Assembly (NCBI RefSeq): GCF_000720475.1
Contig: NZ_JOAP01000016.1
Coordinates: forward strand, 56,263-120,262
Source: Streptomyces aureocirculatus
GTDB taxonomy: Bacteria > Actinomycetota > Actinomycetes > Streptomycetales > Streptomycetaceae
Reading direction: 5' to 3'
DNA length: 64,000 nucleotides
Shown: positions 49,401-57,356 of the stretch, piece by piece
Position numbering within the stretch: the stretch's first letter is position 1
How the letters are laid out: every line of letters starts with the position of its first letter
Program-made: the position numbers and the translations under genes
Notes under the pieces: generated by a model
What the model saw: only the letters and a program-made list of their open reading frames with translations
What the model was told of the DNA's origin: nothing
Database searches by the model: none

Positions 49401-49648
49401 TCCTCCTCGTACCGACGAATCACCTCACCCACCGGCAGCGCGGGCCACAGCGTCGCCTCGCCGCTGTCCCGGGCGATGACGAGCCGCTGGTGGCCACCGT
49501 CCGAACGGGGGCCACCCTCGCGGTCCTCCGCCCACACCACGAAGCCGAGCTCGAACTCCCGCACCCGCACCTCGCGGTGCCCGGGCCCGGGCACCTCGCC
49601 GTTGATCCATTCCTCGGCGCGCTCCTGCGCCTGCGCGAAAGTCACCAC
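46421..49648 (-). CDS. Imm35-like, deaminase-like and SUKH-4 multidomain protein
   Basis: A 1075-residue protein. Residues 1-90 (AQERAEEWINGEV, ELGFVVWAEDREGG, DSGEATLWPALPVGEVIRRY) resemble the YrhB/Imm35 immunity fold. A Pro/Ala/Gly-rich disordered region (about 125-740) includes three copies of VHHAATM[LF]A. About 745-860 looks like a zinc-dependent nucleic-acid deaminase: HPEWQIFHEL, then ESCELPGAYCARM and TSIAPYGKDH. The end (about 888-1075) is a SUKH-4 domain (PVDFGPFFWAQAQLGRPVP, GSYLVMGSDFGRAICVQYG). There is no signal peptide. GTG 49648 is seven bases after the upstream stop, so it is co-translated with the WHH gene. Confidence 0.72.
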   Translation of the reverse strand: MVTFAQAQERAEEWINGEVPGPGHREVRVREFELGFVVWAEDREGGPRSDGGHQRLVIARDSGEATLWPALPVGEVIRRYEEEYGVPDAAPEPAPAAPQRMDLNQTSFLLTPPEWLQEAADKLGIPDRRNADSPSGAPAAPSASAAPSAPAAPSVSAASAASAEPAAPSASAASAAPSGPSASSAAAGASGGSDPAAVSEPYGAAAASGSSATPTPAPGSAPAAPAAPGSGTPWPAAGAPGGASVAGGADGGPAAPSVPASSTPWAGTDTNTGIDDEDVAVPLPATVFSPPLRLDGGGAAADHDDERPPAVSPEAKTALMSGGSQLPRTAIAPALDEPQGGAQGAQGADSQGAGAGAGAQGAGAQLPPPAPGAVVSGPGAPPPPAGQVPGGPAVPPSAGQAPGGSAVPPHAAQVPGGPAVPPPSAGQVPGGPAVPPSAGQVPGGPAVPPPAGPPVGGPNTPPPPAGSAPAGSTPPPAPTYGYPQGAAASGAGAPGTHGAPGAPGAPGAPQPPGAQGAPGAPAGGYVPTQLMSPLGPEGQQPGAPAAPGAPGAPQPPGAPGVPGAPGTPPGGVHHAATMLADPSLGGGVKPPGAPAAPQPPGPPGAPGAPGTPPGGVHHAATMFADPSLGGGLKPPGAPGAPGAPGAPQPPGPPGTPGAPQPPGAPGAPGAPGPGGVHHAATMLAGPAVGGPGAPVPPGAPMPPGAPGAPGAPGVPGAPGGPGAPGMPLPAPGMGPGPLPGQAYGYPQPPTGQPTVGPGYQAVLRYRAPDGSEQQVIRRSAPGTPHPEWQIFHELRGLNIPPDQVLELHTELESCELPGAYCARMIRETWPQARITSIAPYGKDHASRQQGMHQLLAHQGELHQVADGPARPAPVRAPLPQVPPAPAVPPEGVAQELAGAFGPGVFRFDQRSVSRQGVPDVVAHTLVVAGLPVDFGPFFWAQAQLGRPVPTLAEMAQERGVQPASDAGSYLVMGSDFGRAICVQYGTANIVAVPVEAGPGGAPVPPQFVNTGLPEFARCLGLLGRMWRLRYGLNQEQAGRWTVDFQTQLAALDPAALASPESWWSVLLEQMWDGLL

Positions 49649-49655
49649 GGCCAGC

Positions 49656-50636
49656 TCACACTCCCACCGGGACGGCGTGCGCGAAGCCGCCGTCCACCAT
49701 CAGGTTCGCCACGGTCTCCAGCTCCGGCGGGCTGCCCGCGAGCCGGGACAGGAACGCGTCGAAGTCGTCGCCGCACGGCAGCAGCAGCCGCCGGACGCGC
49801 TCGGCGGGCGCCATGGACGGGTCCACGTCCCGCGCGTCGTCGTACGCGCAGAACCACACCGAACCGATCCGGTCACCCTTGACCTTCACGGCGAGCAGAC
49901 CACCCTGGACGAAACCCACGCCCAGATAGTCCTTGGTGAGATGGTCGCGCAGGCACTTGTTGACGTACACCAGATCGTTGACGGCCGCCTCGTCGCGGAC
50001 CGTGAAGAACGGCTGATCCACCAGGAGGCCCAGCTCCGCGTCGAGCGCCGTACCGACCGGGGCGCAGCCGCCCGCCGCCTTCAGGAAGGAGCGGTAGGCG
50101 CCCGGAAGCCGGTACCCCAAGTCCTCCTCCACGCCCACGACCTGGCTCTCCGTGACGGCCACCGCCGCCTTCGGCAGGGCCAGGTGCGCGGGACGGGTCT
50201 CCTGCAGCGGACGGGTGCCGCGCTTGTCATGGTCGACGGGCGCGGTGGCGATACCGCCGTGATGCCGCAGCAGCGCCTTGACCTCCACAGGGACCAGCTC
50301 CAGACGGCGGCTGTTCGGCACGTGGTGCCAGGTCCAGCCGTGCGGGGTCGCCACCGGCGGGATCGTGTCCCACAGCTCGTGCCCCGACGCCGCGAGCGCC
50401 GCGTTCGCCGAGACGTAGTCCGTGAGCCGCAGCTCGTCCACGCCGAAGCCCTCGGGCGGCGCCGCGATCTCCGCCGCCCCGCGCGCGTACGGCGAGAAGT
50501 CCGGATAACCCACACCGTCGACGCGCACACCTCTGGGATGCCGGGCGGCACGGACCGGGTCAGGGAAGTGCACCACCTGACCTGCGTAGGCCGCGTTCGG
50601 CGGCGCGGCCTGCTCCCCGAGCCGACCTGTCGTCAT
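49656..50636 (-). CDS. WHH-type HNH nuclease fused to a SUKH-1 (SMI1/KNR4) domain
   Basis: A 326-residue protein, ATG 50636 after GGGGG. Residues about 20-145 hold an HNH/EndoVII-like domain: GYPDFSPYARGAAEI, then DTIPPVATPHGWTWHHVPN, whose WHH is the family mark, and LVPVEVKALLRHHGGIA. Residues about 155-320 are a SMI1/KNR4 domain (VGVEEDLGYRLPGAYRSFLK, GCAPVGTALD). In polymorphic toxins these two parts are separate toxin and immunity proteins; here they are one chain. There is no secretion signal. It forms an operon with the SUKH-4 gene and is divergent from the YwqJ gene. Confidence 0.82.
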   Translation of the reverse strand: MTTGRLGEQAAPPNAAYAGQVVHFPDPVRAARHPRGVRVDGVGYPDFSPYARGAAEIAAPPEGFGVDELRLTDYVSANAALAASGHELWDTIPPVATPHGWTWHHVPNSRRLELVPVEVKALLRHHGGIATAPVDHDKRGTRPLQETRPAHLALPKAAVAVTESQVVGVEEDLGYRLPGAYRSFLKAAGGCAPVGTALDAELGLLVDQPFFTVRDEAAVNDLVYVNKCLRDHLTKDYLGVGFVQGGLLAVKVKGDRIGSVWFCAYDDARDVDPSMAPAERVRRLLLPCGDDFDAFLSRLAGSPPELETVANLMVDGGFAHAVPVGV

Positions 50637-50892
50637 GGCGGTTGCCCCCTGCGGCACTGTGAGGTTCACGGACAGCGACAGCCTATGCGTAAGCACGACA
50701 CCGGTCACCGGGCCGCCGATTCCGTGACCACCCGCCACGGGACCGTCACCCAGAGCCGAAACCGGGACCCCTGCCAGGCGTGTCGGACAGCCCCAGCTTC
50801 CGCACCACGCGCCCCATTTGGCAATCTGTTCCCGCAACGCGGGGGCGCGGCACCGGCGGCTGACGCCGCGGGGACGGGGAGGGAAACACCAC

Positions 50893-51474
50893 ATGCATAC
50901 GGCACGAACCAGCATGCCCGGCAGCACCGGCACACCCGCCACCGGCCGGGCGGCCGCACACCCGGCACCCGGCACCGGCAGGACCGCCACCGCCGAAGCC
51001 GGCGACCCACGCGTCGGCTGGAGCAGCGAACCCGTCGGCGCCCCCGTCCTGCGCCACCGCCGCGACGGCATCCTGCCCACCGTCGCCGCCGCGCTCTCCG
51101 TACGCGGCACCACCCTCACGGGCACCCCGCGCCGCGGCGAGGACCTCCCCGAGCTGCACCCGCTCGTACAGGACTTCCTCGACACCCTCACCAGCGGCCA
51201 GCGCGAACGCTTCACAGGCCGGTGCGCGGAAGCCGTCCTCATCTCCCGGCACATCGCCGCGGCCGACGCCACCCGCTCCAAACGCGCCTCGCGCAAACCC
51301 ATGACCAACGGCGAGGCCCGCAAGGCCCTCAAGCACGCCAAACTCACCACCCGCCGCATCCGCGAGGACGGCGACCCCCTGCACGGCGCCTTCGCCCGGC
51401 CCTGCCGCTCCTGCACCGCCCTCACCGCGCACTTCGGGGTCCGTATCGTCGAACCACCCACCCCCGACGCGTGA
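50893..51474 (+). CDS. YwqJ-type putative deaminase
   Basis: A 193-residue protein, ATG 50893 with GGAGG about ten bases upstream. The zinc-site motifs are GRCAEAVLISRHI (Cys-Ala-Glu) and ARPCRSCTALTAHFG (PCxxC), the two halves of the cytidine-deaminase fold in the YwqJ family. The family is known as a toxin domain in bacterial conflict systems. The first 45 residues are disordered. No export signal is seen. The SUKH-3 gene follows 83 bases later and probably encodes its immunity protein. Confidence 0.85.
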   Translation: MHTARTSMPGSTGTPATGRAAAHPAPGTGRTATAEAGDPRVGWSSEPVGAPVLRHRRDGILPTVAAALSVRGTTLTGTPRRGEDLPELHPLVQDFLDTLTSGQRERFTGRCAEAVLISRHIAAADATRSKRASRKPMTNGEARKALKHAKLTTRRIREDGDPLHGAFARPCRSCTALTAHFGVRIVEPPTPDA

Positions 51475-51557
51475 CGCGGGCCGCCCGCCGCCTGACGACC
51501 CCCGGCGCCCACCACGCCGGCCGCCGCCATCCGCACCCGCACCACGAGGGCCGAGCC

Positions 51558-52049
51558 ATGCACACCGAGAACTCCACCCGCTTCCCCGTCCCCGTCGACG
51601 CCGCCCTGCGCACCGCCGGCTGGCGCCCCGGCCGCTGGGACATCAAGCAGGCCGAGATCTGGGCCGACGTCCTGCGCAGGCACACCTCGCCCGCGGGCCA
51701 CGAGCACTCCGTGTTCCCCGCCGCCGTCGAGGCCTGGGCGGAGTTCGGCGGACTGCACATCACCCCCCAGGGACCCGGCCGCCAGATCGCACCCGCCACC
51801 CTGCACCTCGACCCGATGTACGGACTCCACCTGGCCCGCACCCTCGGCGACCTGGGCCGGGCCCTCGGCACCGAGGTCTGCCCCATCGGCGAGGAGACGG
51901 AGACCCAGGCGCTGCTCGCCGTCGACGTGGAGGGCCGCGTGTACAGCCTCGACCACAGCGGCGACTGGTACCTCGGCCAGCACATCGACCAGGCCCTCAC
52001 CACCCTCGTCGCGGGAACCCAGCCGGTACGGCTGACCACTACGGGCTGA
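51558..52049 (+). CDS. SUKH-3 domain protein, probable immunity protein
   Basis: A 163-residue protein, ATG 51558 with GAGGG eight bases upstream. The pattern FPVPVDAALRTAGWRPGRWD, then AVEAWAEFGGLHI and a C-terminal YSLDHSGDWYLGQHIDQAL is the SUKH-3 family, an immunity fold that binds nuclease and deaminase toxins. It directly follows the YwqJ-type deaminase on the same strand. Short repeated CTGACCACTACGGG strings overlap and follow the stop. It converges on the histidine kinase gene. Confidence 0.86.
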   Translation: MHTENSTRFPVPVDAALRTAGWRPGRWDIKQAEIWADVLRRHTSPAGHEHSVFPAAVEAWAEFGGLHITPQGPGRQIAPATLHLDPMYGLHLARTLGDLGRALGTEVCPIGEETETQALLAVDVEGRVYSLDHSGDWYLGQHIDQALTTLVAGTQPVRLTTTG

Positions 52050-52121
52050 CCACTACGGGCTGACCCCTGTGGGCTGAGCCCCACGAGCCGACGCGAAGAC
52101 TTCAGCGTCCGGTGAGGAAGA

Positions 52122-53456
52122 TCACTGCCCGACGGCCGCCGGAAGCACCGCCGACACCCTGAAACCGCCCGCATCCGTCGGACCCGACACGAACACCCCG
52201 CCAAGGGCGGTCACCCGCTCCTTCATACCCACCAGGCCGTTCCCCCCGCTCGGCAACCGCGCGTCTCCAGGACCCGCCTCCGGCGGCGGCCCGTTCTCCA
52301 CCTGCATGGCGATCTCGGCCGAGCGGTACGCGAGCCGCACGAACGTCTTCGCACCCGCCGCGTGCTTGTGGACGTTCGTGAGCGCCTCCTGCACCACCCG
52401 GTACGCCGTCTCCTCCACATCGGCCGCGCACGCCCGCGTCTCGCCCTCCACCGACAGGTCCACAGCCATGCCCGCGGCCCGCGACTGACCCACCAACTCG
52501 TCGACCTCCGCCAGGCACGGCCCGTCCACCGGCTCAGGCTCATCGACGGACCTGGCACGCGACGCGGCCTGCGCGGCGGCCTCACCCACAGCGGCAAGCG
52601 GCACCGGAACGGGCACCGGAGCAGGCTTCGGCGGCGCCTCGTCCGCCCGCAGCACACCCAGCATCTGCCGCAGCTCCGTCAGCGCCTGCCGCCCCATGTC
52701 CCCGACCAGAGCCGCGTTCTTCACCGCCTTCTCCGGGTCCTTGCGGGCCACGGCCTGCAACGCCGCCGCATGCACCACCATCAGACTCACCCGGTGCGCC
52801 ACCACGTCATGCATGTCCCGGGCGATACGGGTGCGCTCCTCGCCGCGCGCCCACTCCGCACGCTCCTCGGCCCGCTCGGCGAGCAACTGCAGCTCACGCT
52901 CCAGGCTGTCGGCGCGCTCCCGCAACGACTCCATCAGACGGCGCCGCTGCCCCACGTACAGACCCAGCAGGACCGGCGGGGCGGTGACACCGAGCGAGGT
53001 GGTGATGGCGATGAACGGTATGAACCCCTCACCTATCGTCACGTCACCGTCGGCCATGTCCTGGTTGGCGCGGACCAGCGTGACGATCAGCGTGCCCACC
53101 AGGGACATGCCCGCGAGGGCGCCGATGATGCGGCGCGGCAGCTCGGAGGCGGCGAGGGTGTAGAGACCGACGATGGCCATCAGAATGCCCATCCGGGCCG
53201 GGGTGATCGCGACGGAGAACAGCACGACCGCGATCGGCCAGCGGCGCCGCAGCACCAGGGTGGACCCCGCGAGCACCCCGAAGACCACACCCACGGCGGC
53301 CGGGATGCCCGCGTCCGAGGCGAACTGCACGCCCTCGGCACCGCACTCCGCCGCGGACGCCAGGCCGAGGCCCGCATCCAGGACGGCACTGCGCCGCCGC
53401 TCCCACCACCACGGCCCGGTCCCGGCCGCCGTGTCGCTGTCCCCCGTCGTGGTCAT
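52122..53456 (-). CDS. NarL-family sensor histidine kinase, orphan
   Basis: A 444-residue kinase. About five or six N-terminal membrane helices (30-170; AAVGVVFGVLAGSTLVL, ILMAIVGLYTLAASELP) are followed by a coiled coil (ERADSLERELQLLAERAEER). The HisKA_3 phosphoacceptor is in RIARDMHDVVAHRVSLMVVH. HATPase boxes are QEALTNVHKHA (N) and GGNGLVGMKERV (G). An Ala/Pro linker is inserted between the two. Start is ATG 53456; GGAAGG is rather close. No response-regulator gene adjoins it, unusual for this family. Confidence 0.88.
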   Translation of the reverse strand: MTTTGDSDTAAGTGPWWWERRRSAVLDAGLGLASAAECGAEGVQFASDAGIPAAVGVVFGVLAGSTLVLRRRWPIAVVLFSVAITPARMGILMAIVGLYTLAASELPRRIIGALAGMSLVGTLIVTLVRANQDMADGDVTIGEGFIPFIAITTSLGVTAPPVLLGLYVGQRRRLMESLRERADSLERELQLLAERAEERAEWARGEERTRIARDMHDVVAHRVSLMVVHAAALQAVARKDPEKAVKNAALVGDMGRQALTELRQMLGVLRADEAPPKPAPVPVPVPLAAVGEAAAQAASRARSVDEPEPVDGPCLAEVDELVGQSRAAGMAVDLSVEGETRACAADVEETAYRVVQEALTNVHKHAAGAKTFVRLAYRSAEIAMQVENGPPPEAGPGDARLPSGGNGLVGMKERVTALGGVFVSGPTDAGGFRVSAVLPAAVGQ

Positions 53457-53633
53457 GCCTTCCAGCGTACGGGCGCCGGCGCTCCCTTTTCCGGTGAGTT
53501 TCGGGCTCCGTGATCCAGGGAACGGCGGGGCCCGCGGAGCCTCGGCGGCAGCGAAACCGCCCAGTAATCCTCGAACAGGTGAATCGCCCGCATATTCGAG
53601 CCGGACGTCCGCATTCCGGACGAGGGTGGCCGT

Positions 53634-54491
53634 ATGACCGAGATCATCGGCCGGTACGCCGATTACGAGACCCTCCGCGACCAGGCGGTCGCGCTCCGGC
53701 GCGCGGGACACAGCCTGCGCCAGATCCGCGACGAGCTGAAGGTCTACAACAACGACCTCCTCCAACGCCTGGTCCAGGGCGAACCGCCACCGGAGTGGAC
53801 GCGGCGGCCCAACGCCAAGGACGATCTGCGGGCGCGGGCACGGGAGTTGCGGCTCCAAGGGCTCACGTACGACCAGATCGAGATGGAGCTGGGCTGCTCC
53901 AGGAGTTCGGTCTCCCTGTGGGTCCGAGATCTGCCGAAGCCACCGCGGCGGGACCCCTCGGAGCAAGCCAGGCTGGCGGCTCGCAAGCGCTGGGAACACG
54001 AGTCCGCGATGCGGGACGAGGAGCGGCGAAGCACGAAGGAGGCGGCCCGGCAGGAGGTCGGGCACATGTCGAAGCGCGAGCTGTTCCTGGTGGGAGTAGG
54101 CCTCTACTGGGCCGAGGGCGGCAAGGACAAGCCGTACGACCGCCGGGAGAACGTCACGTTCGTCAACAGCGACCCCGGCATGATCAAGGCCTTCCTCGCC
54201 TGGCTCGACCTGATGGGAGTGGAGCGGGGACGCGTGCGGTTCTGCGTGATGATCCACGAAACCGCCGACGTGACGGGCGCCGAGCGCTACTGGGCCGATC
54301 TCGTCGGCGCGGACGCCACCGCCTTCAACAAGACCACGATCAAGAAGCACAACCCGAAGACCGTCCGCAAGAACGTGGGGGACACCTATCGCGGTTGCCT
54401 GGTGATCAAAGTGCGGCAGAGCGCCGACTTGTACCGTCGCATCGAGGGCGCTTGGTGCGGCATAGTAGAGGCCGCCAGCTCAACGGACTGA
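53634..54491 (+). CDS. HTH protein with LAGLIDADG-like C-terminal region
   Basis: A 285-residue protein, ATG 53634. Two helix-turn-helix segments lie in the first 100 residues (RRAGHSLRQIRDELKV and LRLQGLTYDQIEMELGCSRS, the latter followed by SVSLWVRDLP). The C-terminal half (about 145-280) has ELFLVGVGLYWAEGGK, then FVNSDPGMIKAFLAWLDLMG, reminiscent of the LAGLIDADG homing-endonuclease fold. It lies 28 bases upstream of tRNA-Gln. I remember close relatives in many streptomycetes, without a function. It could be a DNA-binding regulator derived from an endonuclease. Confidence 0.7.
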   Translation: MTEIIGRYADYETLRDQAVALRRAGHSLRQIRDELKVYNNDLLQRLVQGEPPPEWTRRPNAKDDLRARARELRLQGLTYDQIEMELGCSRSSVSLWVRDLPKPPRRDPSEQARLAARKRWEHESAMRDEERRSTKEAARQEVGHMSKRELFLVGVGLYWAEGGKDKPYDRRENVTFVNSDPGMIKAFLAWLDLMGVERGRVRFCVMIHETADVTGAERYWADLVGADATAFNKTTIKKHNPKTVRKNVGDTYRGCLVIKVRQSADLYRRIEGAWCGIVEAASSTD

Positions 54492-54519
54492 TTGTTTGTC
54501 CGTTTTGGGGCGTTTGCTA

Positions 54520-54594
54520 TCCCCTGTGGTGTAATAGGCAACACGGGTCACTTTGGATGATTTGTTCCAGGTTCGAGTCCTGGCAGGGGAGCCA
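54520..54594 (+). tRNA. tRNA-Gln, anticodon TTG
   Basis: Acceptor TCCCCTG (54520-54526) pairs with CAGGGGA (54584-54590), discriminator G, and CCA is encoded (54592-54594). The anticodon loop CTTTGGA gives TTG (54553-54555). The anticodon stem GGTCA/TGATT contains two G-T pairs. The T arm is CCAGG-TTCGAGT-CCTGG. The bases just upstream are AT-rich for this genome (ATTGTTTGTCCGTTTTGG). Confidence 0.95.
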
Positions 54595-54720
54595 CGTCAC
54601 ACAAGGCTCAGGTTCGGGTCCTGACCGCGCGGTCGGGACCCGCCCTCATTTCCGCCCCCCTACGCCCCGGTATCCTGCGGATGACCACCCCCAGAGCATC
54701 CGAAGCCGAAGGGCACCCCT

Positions 54721-56199
54721 GTGAGCGCCAATCGCCCGGCAGCCGTCGTCGTCCTTGCAGCGGGTGAGGGCACCCGTATGAAGTCGGCCACTCCGAAGGT
54801 CCTGCACGAGATCTGCGGCCGTTCCCTCGTCGGGCATGTGCTCGCCGCTTCCCGTGAGCTCTCGCCGCAGCGGCTCGTCGCCGTCGTAGGGCACGAGAGC
54901 GAGCGCGTCAGGGCGCACCTCGCCGCGATCGACCCCGAGGTCCTGACCGCCTACCAGGCCGAGCAGAACGGCACGGGTCACGCCGTGCGCATGGGCCTTG
55001 AGGCGCTGGGCGGGACGCCCGAGAGCATCGACGGCACGGTCGTCGTGGTCTGCGGCGACACCCCGCTGCTCACCGGCGCGACGCTGGCCGGGCTCGCGGA
55101 GACGCACTCGGCCGACGGCAACGCCGTGACGGTCCTGACCGCCGAGGTGCCCGACGCGACGGGTTACGGCCGCATCATCCGGGACGGCGCGTCCGGCGCG
55201 GTGACCGCGATCGTGGAGCACAAGGACGCGACCGCCGCGCAGCGTGCGGTCCGGGAGATCAACTCGGGTGTGTTCGCCTTCGACGGGCGGCTGCTGGCGG
55301 AAGCGCTCGGCAAGGTGCGTACGGACAACAGTCAGGGCGAGGAGTATCTGACGGATGTCCTCGGCATTCTGCGTGCGGCGGGGCACCGGGTCGGTGCGTG
55401 TGTGGCCGGTGACCACCGGGAGATCGCCGGGATCAACAACCGGGTGCAACTGGCGGAGGCCCGCCGGGTCCTGAACGACCGGTTGCTCACGGAGGCGATG
55501 CTGGCCGGGGTCACCGTGGTCGATCCGGCTTCCACGTGGATCGACGCGACCGTGACGGTGGAGCGGGACGCCGTGGTGCATCCGGGCACTCAGCTCCAGG
55601 GCGCCACGCACCTGGGTGAGGGCTGTGAGGTGGGGCCGAACACGCGCTTGCTGGACACGCAGGTGGGTGCGGGTGCGCGGGTCGACAACACGGTGGCGAA
55701 CGGTGCCGTGGTGGGAGAGCGGGCGAGTGTCGGCCCGTACGCGTATCTGCGGCCGGGCACCCGGCTCGGTGTGCAGGCCAAGGCGGGTACGTATGTGGAG
55801 ATGAAGAACGCGACGATCGGTGCGGGTACGAAGGTGCCGCACCTGAGTTACGTGGGTGATGCGACCATCGGTGAGCAGAGCAATATCGGTGCCGCGAGTG
55901 TGTTCGTGAACTATGACGGTGAGGCCAAGCACCACACGACGGTGGGGTCGCACTGCAAGACGGGTTCGGACAACATGTTTGTGGCTCCTGTCACGATTGG
56001 CGACGGTGCCTACACCGCTGCCGGCTCTGTGATCACCAAGGATGTGCCGGCCGGTTCGCTGGCCGTCGCCCGTGGCCAGCAGCGGAATATCGAGGGCTGG
56101 GTGGCCCGTAAGCGTCCGGGGAGTGCCGCGGCGAAGGCTGCCGAGGCGGCGTCGTCCGGGGCGTCGGAGGCTGCCGGGAAGCCGGTTGGCGAAAGCTGA
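54721..56199 (+). CDS. glmU: bifunctional GlmU (GlcN-1-P acetyltransferase / UDP-GlcNAc pyrophosphorylase)
   Basis: A 492-residue cytoplasmic enzyme giving UDP-GlcNAc for peptidoglycan. The uridyltransferase domain (1-230) has VVVLAAGEGTRMKSATPKVL and CGDTPLLTG. The acetyltransferase domain (about 250-460) is a left-handed beta helix of hexapeptide repeats (GEGCEVGPNTRLLDTQVGAG), with catalytic His in YVEMKNATIGAGTKVPHLSY. A Ser/Ala-rich tail of about 25 residues is extra. GTG start 54721. It is first of the glmU-prs-rplY-pth series. Confidence 0.96.
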   Translation: MSANRPAAVVVLAAGEGTRMKSATPKVLHEICGRSLVGHVLAASRELSPQRLVAVVGHESERVRAHLAAIDPEVLTAYQAEQNGTGHAVRMGLEALGGTPESIDGTVVVVCGDTPLLTGATLAGLAETHSADGNAVTVLTAEVPDATGYGRIIRDGASGAVTAIVEHKDATAAQRAVREINSGVFAFDGRLLAEALGKVRTDNSQGEEYLTDVLGILRAAGHRVGACVAGDHREIAGINNRVQLAEARRVLNDRLLTEAMLAGVTVVDPASTWIDATVTVERDAVVHPGTQLQGATHLGEGCEVGPNTRLLDTQVGAGARVDNTVANGAVVGERASVGPYAYLRPGTRLGVQAKAGTYVEMKNATIGAGTKVPHLSYVGDATIGEQSNIGAASVFVNYDGEAKHHTTVGSHCKTGSDNMFVAPVTIGDGAYTAAGSVITKDVPAGSLAVARGQQRNIEGWVARKRPGSAAAKAAEAASSGASEAAGKPVGES

Positions 56200-56325
56200 C
56201 CGGAAACAGGTGCGCCAGACACCGCGTAACGTGATAGGCGCACGAAACCTGATGGGTGCACGAAATTTCGGCTGGTTGGCGCGAGAGTTCTCGCGGCCAG
56301 GGAACACGTCTGAGGAGACTGTGCT

Positions 56326-57312
56326 GTGAGCGGGATCAAGACGACCGGCGAGAAGAAGATGATGTTCTTCTCCGGCCGCGCCCACCCCGAGCTTGCCGAG
56401 GAGGTCGCGCACCAGCTCGGTATCGGTGTCGTACCGACGAAGGCCTTCGACTTCGCCAACGGCGAGATCTATGTGCGTTATCAGGAGTCGGCGCGCGGGG
56501 CCGACTGTTTCCTGATCCAGAGCCACACGGCTCCGATCAACAAGTGGATCATGGAACAGCTCATCATGATCGACGCGTTGAAGCGGGCCTCGGCGCGGAG
56601 CATCACGGTGATCGTGCCGTTCTACGGCTATGCCCGTCAGGACAAGAAGCACCGTGGCCGGGAGCCGATCTCGGCGCGTCTGGTGGCCGACCTGATGCAG
56701 ACCGCGGGTGCGGACCGGATCGTGACGGTGGATCTGCACACGGACCAGATCGTCGGTTTCTTCGACGGTCCGGTGGACCATCTCTTCGCGCTGCCGATCC
56801 TCGCGGACTACGTGGGCACCAAGGTCGACCGGGACAAGCTGACGGTCGTCTCGCCGGACGCGGGCCGGGTGCGGGTTGCCGACCGCTGGTGCGACCGTCT
56901 GGGTGCTCCGCTGGCGATCGTGCACAAGCGGCGTGACAAGGACGTGGCCAATCAGGTCACCGTGCACGAGGTCGTCGGCAATGTCGAGGGCCGGGTCTGT
57001 GTCCTGGTGGACGACATGATCGACACCGGTGGCACGATCTGCGCCGCTGCCGACGCGCTGTTCGCGCACGGTGCGGAGGATGTCATCGTGACGGCCACGC
57101 ACGGTGTGCTCTCGGGTCCCGCGGCGGACCGGTTGAAGAATTCGAAGGTCAGCGAGTTCGTGTTCACCAACACGCTGCCGACGCCGAACGAGCTGGAGCT
57201 CGACAAGATCACGGTGCTCTCGATCGCGCCGACGATCGCCAACGCCGTCCGGGAGATCTTCGAGGACGGCTCGGTGACCAGCCTCTTCGAGGAGCAGGGC
57301 GACTACGCGTAA
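56326..57312 (+). CDS. prs: ribose-phosphate pyrophosphokinase
   Basis: A 328-residue enzyme making PRPP from ribose 5-phosphate and ATP for nucleotide, His and Trp synthesis. N-terminal MMFFSGRAHPELAEEVAHQL, the catalytic flexible loop near YARQDKKHRGREPISARLVA, the DLHTDQIVGFF region, and the PRPP-binding loop VLVDDMIDTGGTICAAADAL are present. GTG 56326 follows GAGGAG by eight or nine bases; length matches the family (about 320). It lies 126 bases after glmU on the same strand. Confidence 0.96.
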   Translation: MSGIKTTGEKKMMFFSGRAHPELAEEVAHQLGIGVVPTKAFDFANGEIYVRYQESARGADCFLIQSHTAPINKWIMEQLIMIDALKRASARSITVIVPFYGYARQDKKHRGREPISARLVADLMQTAGADRIVTVDLHTDQIVGFFDGPVDHLFALPILADYVGTKVDRDKLTVVSPDAGRVRVADRWCDRLGAPLAIVHKRRDKDVANQVTVHEVVGNVEGRVCVLVDDMIDTGGTICAAADALFAHGAEDVIVTATHGVLSGPAADRLKNSKVSEFVFTNTLPTPNELELDKITVLSIAPTIANAVREIFEDGSVTSLFEEQGDYA

Positions 57313-57356
57313 GCAGCGGCGCAAGCACCGGCGCAAGCAGCGGGTGCAAGATCCTT

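Noticed and set aside
46403..49882. Long plus-strand Arg-rich frame opposite the SUKH-4 gene
   Set aside because: Arg/Thr-rich shadow of the Pro/Gly/Ala linker; no start site and no fold.
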